Both the position numbers and the translations under genes were made by a program. A DNA stretch of 22,289 nt, taken from positions 1-22,289 of the IMG/VR virus record IMGVR_UViG_3300019766_000021. One strand, 5' to 3'. Under the pieces are notes generated by a model. That model had not been told where the DNA came from, did not search any database, and saw only the letters and a list, made by a program, of their open reading frames with translations. Origin of the DNA: a virus. This document shows, one piece after another, positions 6,360-12,354 of this stretch; the stretch's first letter is position 1; every line of letters starts with the position of its first letter.

Positions 6360-6401
6360 GTATAACGCACTAAAGTGCACCAATCTGCCTTGTTAAAAGC
6401 C
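6360..6401 (-). repeat. attC-like site F, end of the left cassette array (weak)
   Basis: Read on the minus strand it starts with R'' GGCTTTTAAC, which overlaps the stop of the 106-residue gene, and ends with R' GTTATAC. R'' is the reverse complement, with one mismatch, of TTATAAGCC at the start of the same cassette (in site A). The arms are short and poorly palindromic apart from a self-complementary GCACTTTAGTGC. It may be a degenerate attC or a junction with a non-attC target. The R' half belongs to phage sequence next to the terminator. Confidence 0.5.
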
Positions 6402-6713
6402 ATTATAAAAATCTAATCCTATCTTAAGTGCTATTGTTAATCCTAATGTTTCGGTAAATTCATTAAAAGATAACCATTTTATCACAAAAGGTTTATCCCA
6501 ATCAGGGTAGTCAGATTTAGTTTTTTGTAAACAAATATTTTCATCTGTTAAATTGTAAATTAAAAGGTAACTACCTCTCCTTGCGATATATTCATAACCA
6601 CCCATTAACATAGGTTCAGCAGTATTACTATGTCGGTGTAGTATATTAAAACCAGCAGTATGTATTTCTCCAATAGCTGTGATTCTCTTAATTCTTTTTT
6701 CTTCCTCTGTCAT
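6393..6713 (-). CDS. Cassette gene, 106-residue protein of unknown function
   Basis: The ATG is at 6713, only about 20 bases from the presumed recombination point in site A, the tiny 5' UTR typical of gene cassettes. The stop lies inside the R'' box of site F. The product begins MTEEEKRIKRITAIGEIH, has a central beta-rich part (GGYEYIARRGSYLLIYNLTD) and a Trp-containing segment (DYPDWDKPFVIKWLSF). I do not recognise the family. It runs opposite to all phage late genes and is bounded by attC-like sites on both sides, so I interpret it as acquired cargo, not a virion gene. Confidence 0.65.
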   Translation of the reverse strand: MTEEEKRIKRITAIGEIHTAGFNILHRHSNTAEPMLMGGYEYIARRGSYLLIYNLTDENICLQKTKSDYPDWDKPFVIKWLSFNEFTETLGLTIALKIGLDFYNGF

Positions 6714-6730
6714 TTTTTGTAATTAAAAAC

Positions 6731-6832
6731 GGCTTATAACAAAGTGTATAGTTAAAAAGCCTAATTAATATTAGTTCATTTAATCAAAGTCTGTGTGTTG
6801 GCTTTCAAAACCATACACAAACCGTTATAGGC
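6731..6832 (-). repeat. attC-like site A (102 bp)
   Basis: On the minus strand: R'' GCCTATAAC (6832-6824), L'' arm ending GTGTATGG, a central region with further pairing (AAAGCC at 6756-6761 with GGCTTT at 6800-6805), L' arm CTATACAC, and R' GTTATAAGCC. The outer arms pair as GTGTATaG/CCATACAC. The R'' is the exact reverse complement of TTATAGGC, which begins the same cassette in site B. It separates the 62- and 106-residue genes. Confidence 0.7.
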
Positions 6833-6840
6833 AATAAAAA

Positions 6841-7029
6841 CTAATCTACGACAACTTGACGAGTAATTGTGTCAGGTTTAATTTTGCCTTGAATTTGCTC
6901 TTTGATTTCTTGACCAATAAAATCCGATACGCCTAATAGTTCAAGTGGATTAAACCCGTCATTTACTCTTTTCATACTTTGACTTCCGTCTTCAAAATGT
7001 GTAACTGTATAAGATTTTACAACTATCAC
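6841..7029 (-). CDS. Cassette gene, about 62 residues, unknown function, start uncertain
   Basis: The open frame starts at a GTG (7029) and yields 62 residues: a beta-hairpin-like N terminus (KSYTVTHFEDGSQ), then NPLELLGVSDFIGQEIKEQI, probably helical. I do not recognise it. An ATG at 7066 with a Lys-rich continuation is one base out of frame. It is linked to this frame through nine consecutive A residues (7030-7038, minus strand), so a homopolymer indel or slippage could give a longer protein starting MQENKKIK. The stop lies 9 bases before the R'' box of site A, as expected for a cassette. Confidence 0.5.
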   Translation of the reverse strand: MIVVKSYTVTHFEDGSQSMKRVNDGFNPLELLGVSDFIGQEIKEQIQGKIKPDTITRQVVVD

Positions 7030-7117
7030 TTTTTTTTTCTGTTTTGATTTTTTTATTTTCTTGCATTTTGGTTAAAATTATATGATTAATATTATTTGAT
7101 AATACAATGAAATAGAA

Positions 7118-7188
7118 GCCTATAACATTGTATTTAATTTAATTTTTGTGAAAAACAAAAACTGCATAAAGCAATTTCCGTTATGCAC
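7118..7188 (-). repeat. attC-like site B (71 bp)
   Basis: On the minus strand: R'' GTGCATAAC (7188-7180), an arm containing ATTG, a central hairpin (ACAAAAA/TTTTTGT with a five-base loop, 7143-7161), an arm containing CAAT, and R' GTTATAGGC (7126-7118). R'' is the exact reverse complement of the TTATGCAC that begins the same cassette in site C. The R'' flank AACGG and R' flank ATGTT recur in sites C, D and E. Confidence 0.75.
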
Positions 7189-7192
7189 AATG

Positions 7193-7504
7193 CTATTCAT
7201 CGAATGAATTAATAAAATCCCAAACGCCTGACTTACTATTTTCGCCATAAACACATTCAATAGCTTGCTCAAAAATATAATGGGCTCCATCTTTAAATCT
7301 TTTTTCTTCTGGCTGTTCTTTACTGTCAAGATAAGCTTCGCATAACTCTACTATTTTATCAAATTTAGCATCTTTTAATACTTTCGGGCGTTTCCCTTTT
7401 ATCTCTTCAAAAGTTTCAGGAGCTTCTGGATAAATTTCATAAAGCATTCCTATCTTTTTTAATTTATTAAATTCAATTTCTGATAGATTTTTTAATTGTT
7501 TCAT
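7193..7504 (-). CDS. Cassette gene, 103-residue acidic protein of unknown function
   Basis: The ATG is at 7504; the stop TAG at 7193 is followed within five bases by R'' of site B. The protein begins MKQLKNLSEIEFNKLKKIG and is charged and predicted mostly helical, with E-P-E-E and F-E-Q-A-I-E segments and a Trp near the C terminus (SGVWDFINSFDE). No membrane segment or family is recognised. The last bases, GAATAGCATTGT, are nearly the same as at the end of the cassette gene at 21694 (same stop, same distance to the attC-like site). The two genes otherwise differ, consistent with cassettes that share a class of recombination site and carry unrelated cargo. Confidence 0.65.
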   Translation of the reverse strand: MKQLKNLSEIEFNKLKKIGMLYEIYPEAPETFEEIKGKRPKVLKDAKFDKIVELCEAYLDSKEQPEEKRFKDGAHYIFEQAIECVYGENSKSGVWDFINSFDE

Positions 7505-7562
7505 TTTTATTAGTATTTATAAGTTAATAATTAAGTTTTATTTGATAAGCAAATGATATAAA

Positions 7563-7638
7563 GTGCATAACATTTGCTTAAAAACAATAAAATCTGAAAA
7601 AGATTTTACAGTTTTATAGCAGTCGCCGTTAGCTGCAC
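7563..7638 (-). repeat. attC-like site C (76 bp)
   Basis: On the minus strand: R'' GTGCAGCTAAC (7638-7628), then GG, a long interrupted hairpin, and R' GTTATGCAC (7571-7563). The hairpin pairs TAAAATCT (7588-7595) with AGATTTTA (7601-7608) and AAAAC (7581-7585) with GTTTT (7611-7615) around a GAAAA loop. R' ends in GTTATGC, like known chromosomal-integron repeats. The stop of the 59-residue gene lies in R''. Confidence 0.75.
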
Positions 7639-7808
7639 CGAAACAAGAAGCTAAAATAAAGCCAAACTTTAAACTCATAGTTCGGGCACGATTCTATATA
7701 TTCATTAAAATTTCGCTCGTATGCTTCGAGCCTAAGCGGATCGGTCGGCTTTTCGCAGTTATTTTCTGCGAATTGCCTTGCTAACTGTTTTGCTAAAACT
7801 TTTTTCAT
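7629..7808 (-). CDS. 59-residue protein at the head of the minus-strand array
   Basis: ATG at 7808, stop TAA inside the R'' box of site C (7631-7629). The product begins MKKVLAKQLARQFAENN, is helical and charged, and ends in an aromatic segment (EFKVWLYFSFLFRCS). Its family is unknown. A TAAATTTG element (7820-7813, minus strand) lies 4 bases before the ATG and may drive the whole minus-strand array. Unlike the other cassettes, no TTAGCTGCAC counterpart of its R'' is visible upstream, so it could be a resident gene behind which cassettes were inserted, or a first cassette whose left junction has decayed. Confidence 0.6.
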   Translation of the reverse strand: MKKVLAKQLARQFAENNCEKPTDPLRLEAYERNFNEYIESCPNYEFKVWLYFSFLFRCS

Positions 7809-7812
7809 TCTG

Positions 7813-7820
7813 CAAATTTA
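7813..7820 (-). promoter_or_regulatory. -7 element for the minus-strand array
   Basis: On the minus strand TAAATTTG (TAnnTTTG) ends 4 bases before the ATG at 7808. No -33 TTTG is at the expected distance. Start-site geometry would give an almost leaderless transcript. Confidence 0.4.
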
Positions 7821-7853
7821 AGGCATAATTTGATATTTTCGCTACATTTTAGC

Positions 7854-7867
7854 ATGTTGTAAAACAT
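7854..7867. promoter_or_regulatory. Inverted repeat between divergent genes
   Basis: ATGTTGTAAAACAT is an inverted repeat (ATGTT/AACAT, 4-base spacer) placed between the divergent promoter elements. It is closely related to the perfect repeat at 14769-14784 and so is a candidate operator. Confidence 0.4.
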
Positions 7868-7874
7868 AATATTG

Positions 7875-7882
7875 TATATTTG
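7875..7882 (+). promoter_or_regulatory. -7 element for the operon beginning at 7887
   Basis: TATATTTG (TAnnTTTG) ends 4 bases before the ATG at 7887. A TTG at 7857-7859, within the inverted repeat, is the only -33-like sequence and is closer than usual (15 bases). The geometry again suggests a nearly leaderless mRNA. Confidence 0.4.
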
Positions 7883-7886
7883 TAAA

Positions 7887-8003
7887 ATGAGACTTATAAA
7901 AGATTTATTCGAGTTGCCGTTTGTTGTTGTTGCCGTAATTTTCGGAGTTGTAGCAGTTTGGACAATCGCAATTTTTAACGTTTTAGTATTTAAAAGAGAT
8001 TAG
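7887..8003 (+). CDS. 38-residue single-span membrane peptide
   Basis: ATG at 7887 follows a TAnnTTTG promoter element. The product starts MRLIKDLFEL and is then almost entirely hydrophobic (about residues 11-34, PFVVVAVIFGVVAVWTIAIF and on), ending in KRD, so a single transmembrane helix with a basic C terminus is likely. It ends one base before the next gene, which also begins with a membrane segment. The gene could be a phage membrane or lysis-associated peptide; no family is recognised. Confidence 0.55.
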   Translation: MRLIKDLFELPFVVVAVIFGVVAVWTIAIFNVLVFKRD

Positions 8004-8004
8004 C

Positions 8005-8697
8005 ATGTTTACATTTTTACAAGCATTAACCGAAGCTGAAGCCATAACGCCTGATTTAATTTTGAAAACAGGTGTTGCGTTTGTTTCTGCTGTTTTGTTG
8101 AATTTTTCTCGAGGCATTATTTCTGATGTTATGAAGAAAAAAAAGGAAAAGAAAAAAGAAAAAACGACAGTAGAGGCGCGTGAGAGTCTAATTGGAAAAA
8201 TCGATAAATCAATTGAGCTCGGAGAAGCTAACAGTAAAGGAATATCTGAACTTTATGAGATGCACAAAAACGACACCGATATTCAGACACTTAGCGAGCG
8301 TATAGAATTCACAAATTCTTTTAAAAGTAAGATTCTTCCTGCCGAATTAAAACGCACAATTAAAGTAGGAACAGTAGAAGCTAATTCGATTTTTACACAT
8401 ATATTAAGAAATGATTTCGCACTTGAACATGAGTATATAAAAGCTAGAATAAAAGATAGTTTTGAAACAATAGCAGATTCATTTGATAGTAGCGCGTTTG
8501 AAATAAAAGACTATGACAAATTTAAAGCGGACCTAGTCGGGCAAATCGAAAGTTTAAAAGATAGATATTTGATTGATTTAGTTGAAATATTTAAACAGAC
8601 AAACGGAGTAAGAAGAAAAGCATTTAGCAATAAATCTTATGATCTTATTATAGACATAATTTTAGCAACTGAACGAATATACAAGAAACACAAATAA
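8005..8697 (+). CDS. Membrane-anchored, lysine-rich phage protein, unknown function
   Basis: A 230-residue product. Residues 16-40 (PDLILKTGVAFVSAVLLNF and on) form one hydrophobic helix followed by a run of Lys and Glu (MKKKKEKKKEK, 43-53), the pattern of an N-terminal membrane anchor with a cytosolic basic stop. The rest is soluble, helical and charged, with possible coiled coil. It sits one base after the 38-residue membrane peptide and directly abuts the tail-terminator-like gene at 8698. A role in lysis or at the host membrane is possible from topology alone; I do not recognise a holin or spanin family. Confidence 0.65.
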   Translation: MFTFLQALTEAEAITPDLILKTGVAFVSAVLLNFSRGIISDVMKKKKEKKKEKTTVEARESLIGKIDKSIELGEANSKGISELYEMHKNDTDIQTLSERIEFTNSFKSKILPAELKRTIKVGTVEANSIFTHILRNDFALEHEYIKARIKDSFETIADSFDSSAFEIKDYDKFKADLVGQIESLKDRYLIDLVEIFKQTNGVRRKAFSNKSYDLIIDIILATERIYKKHK

Positions 8698-9138
8698 ATG
8701 ATAAATTTTGATATAATAGGAGCTTTACGAACATACGCCGAAAATTTAGGATTCGTTTTTATTTGGCAATATGATCAGTTCTATGCGAATATCGCAAGCG
8801 GGCAGCAATACGATCCTGAGCAGCTTATCCTTGTTGCTGATTTGAAACCAACACCGCAAATTAACGGAGCATCTGTTGGTGATATTGTGTATAATGGCTT
8901 GCTAATGATAGGACGTAAATTTGATGCAGACGGAATCGCTTCGACGTTAGATGAGAAAGCTTTACAAAAATACGATAGACGTTTATTATCGCTTACATCG
9001 GCACTTGTAACGCACGCGGCAACATTCGCATGTAATAACAGTCTATTAATGGAAATGGGGCAAATAGACTATTTGTTTAATTCATTCGATGCAAATATTG
9101 ATTTTGTCGCAGCCCAAAATATTAAATTTACTCAGTAA
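8698..9138 (+). CDS. Putative tail terminator/neck protein
   Basis: A 146-residue protein that starts immediately after the preceding stop and shares one base with the next gene (TAATG). The sequence reads as an alpha/beta protein (INFDIIGALRTYAENLG, a LVADLKPTP strand, GLLMIGRKFDADG) with a C-terminal strand. Proteins of this size and pattern are found next to HK97-gp10-like genes in Bacteroidetes siphophages, where a tail terminator is expected. The assignment rests mainly on size, position and fold impression, and I would not exclude another head-tail joining role. Confidence 0.45.
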   Translation: MINFDIIGALRTYAENLGFVFIWQYDQFYANIASGQQYDPEQLILVADLKPTPQINGASVGDIVYNGLLMIGRKFDADGIASTLDEKALQKYDRRLLSLTSALVTHAATFACNNSLLMEMGQIDYLFNSFDANIDFVAAQNIKFTQ

Positions 9139-9614
9139 TGGAGGAAATTATAAACAATTGGCTCACACAGTTAGAGACCGACCTCATCAAAAATTATGAT
9201 AGGCTCGGGCTTCGTGCTTCAGGTCGATGGGCTAAAAGTTTAGATAAATTCATTGATAATAAAAATAATAAGATAAGCCTTGGTATCAAAGGCGAACGAT
9301 ATACAGGCGCGCTCGAATACGGACGTAAAAAAACAACAAGCACACAAGCAAGCTCGCCAACATTACGCGAACAGATACGCAAATGGATTGATGACAAAGG
9401 TATAACGCCGAAAGATAAGATTAGCAAAGATTCATTAGCTTATTTAATAGCACGAAAAATACATAAAGAAGGCATTAAGGTTCCGAACAAATACAATGCA
9501 GGCGGATTAGTTACGGACGTAATAACAAAAAAAAGAATACAAGAACTGAACAAGGCAATAGGATTAAATTTAATCGCAACCTTCAAAAGCGATATAATTA
9601 AAGATTTCAAATAA
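9138..9614 (+). CDS. HK97-gp10-like neck / tail completion protein
   Basis: The 158-residue product shows the layout of the HK97 gp10 family: an N-terminal helix, a basic core with Y-T-G-A-L-E-Y-G-R (residues about 55-63), a proline-containing linker, then a helix LREQIRKWIDDKGI followed by SLAYLIARKIHKEGI. The A-L-x-x-G and W-I-x-x-K-G-I elements are typical. These proteins join head and tail in siphoviruses. It overlaps both neighbours by one base. Length is normal for the family. Confidence 0.6.
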   Translation: MEEIINNWLTQLETDLIKNYDRLGLRASGRWAKSLDKFIDNKNNKISLGIKGERYTGALEYGRKKTTSTQASSPTLREQIRKWIDDKGITPKDKISKDSLAYLIARKIHKEGIKVPNKYNAGGLVTDVITKKRIQELNKAIGLNLIATFKSDIIKDFK

Positions 9615-10681
9615 TGGCTACAACGATAACAGACATAACGATAACACAAGACAATCTATATGAAGGATCGAGTATTATACCGATACATTCGCCTGTTGTT
9701 TATATTGCTGAGGTAACGTATTCAGGCGATGCACCCGATTATGTCAACGTGCAAATTATAGATGAATCGATTTTCCTAGTTGGAACTTATAGAGCTATTT
9801 ACTTAGACGACCAAAGCGCAACGGTTAGAAGGTTTGCATTCATTGCGAATGATGCAATAAAATCATTAATGGGCGACTTTGAAGATGTTGAACAGCTTTC
9901 TGAGACACTTGTAGAGCGCCCTGATATTAAGACGCGTTATCTTATACGATTTATTCACCCTGATTTTATCACAATCTATGATACAGCAACAGGGGATTTT
10001 GCACACGGAGCAGCTCAGTTCGGTAGTTATCCAAATTTAACACATGTTTACTCGAATTCTAATCAAAAATTTTACGGGTTAAAAGATGACTATTGTTATG
10101 TCTATTTTTACGCTTCCGGAATTGCCACAACCGTAAGTATTACAGATAACGGTGTGCTAAAAGGAACATTTGCTACTCCGAATGCCGGATATTACGCCTA
10201 TAAAACATTATGCGACACGAATAAGACGGTTAATTTTGACGATTCTCATTCTTCTTATGATAAAACGGTCAAAATCGTTGATGAATGCAGCGAAGGTAGG
10301 TATTTAAAATGGCTAGATAATGATGGATATTACCGTTTTTACCCATTCAATAAATTTTATGAAACTCAATTAAGCGCTGAATTAATCGGAACGGCAAATA
10401 AATTTATCACAAATATTTTGACAGACCAAACAAACAGAGAGAATATAGGTTCTGATGTAGATAAGATTGAGAGTTTAACAGCTACAAACGTTGATTCTGA
10501 GGCTTTAGATATATTTAGTTCTATTTATGCGAGTCCGCGAGTATTAGCCCGTATATCGAATGATAAATGGGTGCAAGTTACTCTGACAGGTGACGGGATT
10601 TCTAGGAGAAGAAAATCAACAGGAGGCAAAATAGATATTCAGATAACATACCCTGAGTATTTTAATATAAAAATGATATAA
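9614..10681 (+). CDS. Conserved Bacteroidetes-phage tail-associated protein
   Basis: A 355-residue protein. I recognise the pattern, not a named domain. It has a beta-sandwich-like N-terminal half (residues 1-200), then VKIVDECSEGRYLKWLDNDG (about 220-239) and GYYRFYPFNKFYE. It ends with a conserved-looking tract containing GTANKFITNIL, TDQTNRENIGSD, SPRVLARISNDKWVQVT and GDGISRRRKSTGGKI. I associate this with tail proteins encoded just before the tape measure in Bacteroidetes phages and prophages. The gene overlaps both neighbours by one base (TAATG), showing tight coupling within the tail operon. Its biochemical role is unknown; baseplate or tail-tip structure is the best guess. Confidence 0.55.
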   Translation: MATTITDITITQDNLYEGSSIIPIHSPVVYIAEVTYSGDAPDYVNVQIIDESIFLVGTYRAIYLDDQSATVRRFAFIANDAIKSLMGDFEDVEQLSETLVERPDIKTRYLIRFIHPDFITIYDTATGDFAHGAAQFGSYPNLTHVYSNSNQKFYGLKDDYCYVYFYASGIATTVSITDNGVLKGTFATPNAGYYAYKTLCDTNKTVNFDDSHSSYDKTVKIVDECSEGRYLKWLDNDGYYRFYPFNKFYETQLSAELIGTANKFITNILTDQTNRENIGSDVDKIESLTATNVDSEALDIFSSIYASPRVLARISNDKWVQVTLTGDGISRRRKSTGGKIDIQITYPEYFNIKMI

Positions 10682-12342
10682 TGAGGATTCTACGGATAAA
10701 TGATATAATTGCAGATATTGACGATGAAACTGCGTTAGGAATTACTTTGCAAAGTTACGACATAAAAGATGTTGCAAATACATTTGTGAACGTAAGTAAT
10801 ACCTTCTCAATACCGCGCACATCTAAAAATTTATCTTTATTCGGGAATCCCCAAGATGCTCAATCAACGAACACAAAAATATATGAGTTATCGACCGTGG
10901 AATATTGGATTGATAACGAACAATTTTTAAGGAATGCAAAAGTAAAAGTAACAGAAATAAACGAGCGTATAAATTTATTTATTTATCAGAAAGATACAGT
11001 TTGGGATGAGTTGAAAAGCTTAGACTGGCCAACATTAGGGAGTGAGCTTATCACGTGGTTGCAAGATACAGGTAGTTTACCGAGTGTTACAAATCAATAT
11101 ACAGGAACATACGCTGATTTAATTACAGGATATACAACAGCGACAGAAGGGATTGTCCTGCCGTTCTATAATGGGAACTTATACAATCAAGAATTTACAC
11201 TTTCAGGATTCACATATGCGCTTGAAACAAGCAACTCTATTTTATTAGACGACAACAGAGGTACGACTAAATATAAGGGGGGGCATTTCTGTATTTATAT
11301 AAAAACAATATTTGAATTTTTTGAATATAAATATGGCGTCAGTTTTTCAACATCCGGGAGTAGTTTAACCGGAAATATTTTTAATGATGCGATTGCGTCT
11401 AAAATGGTTATTCCTATCCGAGATCTTGTTTTGCAAAAAGATACAGGTTATTATTTCCGTTTTGCTCCAACAATATTACAAGTCCCTTTTGTTTATTCAT
11501 ATTTTTATCCTTTTACAGACGTAGAAGATAAGCCTGACAAAACTGCCAGCGATTTTGTAAACGCATTTATAAATCATTTTAATTTAATCAAAGATGAATT
11601 TTATATTGACGATGTTTATACAGTTCGTTTTGCTAGATTTGACGACTTAGAAACACTTGCTGATGTTGTTGATTTTTCAAGCCTTATAAGTAGAGTTAAT
11701 ACATTTAAGCCAACGATAGAAGGCTACGCTCAAAATACATATATCAAATTCGCTGAGGTATATCCGGGTGGTTCTGAATATTCAAACTCTAAACTTTTAA
11801 CAGTCCAAAACAAGAACATTGATATTACAACAGATTTATTTGAGATAGACGGATATGTTCCAAATTTAACAGAATCTTTTTATTTAGATTTATCGTTAAT
11901 TGAAAGTTTCAGCACTTTTGTATTCATTGAATTAAGCGAAACGACTGAATCAAAAAATGTAATATTTTTACCGAATGGAACGATCTTAGGAGAATCAACG
12001 GCGGCAGATATGTTTATTGCAAAATTATACAATTTAGATGACGAATACAATTTCCTTAACGAGGCTATAAGTTATCCAAAATATTATGAGGTTGAAAAGT
12101 GGTTAAGAATTTCAGATCTAAAAGACTTTGAATTTTTTAAACAATATTACATCCGTGAATTAAACGGATCTTTTTTCATAAATAAAATTTCAGGATTTAA
12201 CCCTGAAAAATCAAAGCAAGCGACCACAATCGAACTTTTGAAAATTAGCAATCGAACACCAAATCCATCAGGAGATACATTTTTTTGGGTCGATGGTGTC
12301 GATGATATTTTTGCAGACGGTTCAGGTGATTATTTTTATTAA
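10681..12342 (+). CDS. Tail-associated (baseplate/tail tip) protein
   Basis: A 553-residue protein beginning MRILRINDIIADIDDETALG. The N-terminal 130 residues (NTFSIPRTSKNLSLFGNPQD and following) resemble a start I associate with large tail proteins of Bacteroidetes siphophages, in which a strand-rich domain carries an S-x-P-R-T-x-K-N motif. The middle is rich in Tyr, Phe and Asp; the C terminus ends in an aromatic, acidic tail (FFWVDGVDDIFADGSGDYFY). It sits between another tail protein and the tape measure, a place normally filled by tail-tip or baseplate genes. Exact function is not visible from sequence. Confidence 0.55.
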   Translation: MRILRINDIIADIDDETALGITLQSYDIKDVANTFVNVSNTFSIPRTSKNLSLFGNPQDAQSTNTKIYELSTVEYWIDNEQFLRNAKVKVTEINERINLFIYQKDTVWDELKSLDWPTLGSELITWLQDTGSLPSVTNQYTGTYADLITGYTTATEGIVLPFYNGNLYNQEFTLSGFTYALETSNSILLDDNRGTTKYKGGHFCIYIKTIFEFFEYKYGVSFSTSGSSLTGNIFNDAIASKMVIPIRDLVLQKDTGYYFRFAPTILQVPFVYSYFYPFTDVEDKPDKTASDFVNAFINHFNLIKDEFYIDDVYTVRFARFDDLETLADVVDFSSLISRVNTFKPTIEGYAQNTYIKFAEVYPGGSEYSNSKLLTVQNKNIDITTDLFEIDGYVPNLTESFYLDLSLIESFSTFVFIELSETTESKNVIFLPNGTILGESTAADMFIAKLYNLDDEYNFLNEAISYPKYYEVEKWLRISDLKDFEFFKQYYIRELNGSFFINKISGFNPEKSKQATTIELLKISNRTPNPSGDTFFWVDGVDDIFADGSGDYFY

Positions 12343-12354
12343 AAATATAAACAA

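Noticed and set aside
7120-7329. Second minus-strand ORF overlapping site B and the 103-residue gene
   Set aside because: It spans the whole recombination site and overlaps a better ORF whose stop fits the site position.
6320-7640. Spacers between the minus-strand genes taken as ordinary terminators or REP/MITE repeats
   Set aside because: They lack T runs after the stems, differ in length and central sequence, and share only the end boxes. The R'' boxes match the start of the same cassette rather than a fixed repeat, which neither explanation predicts.
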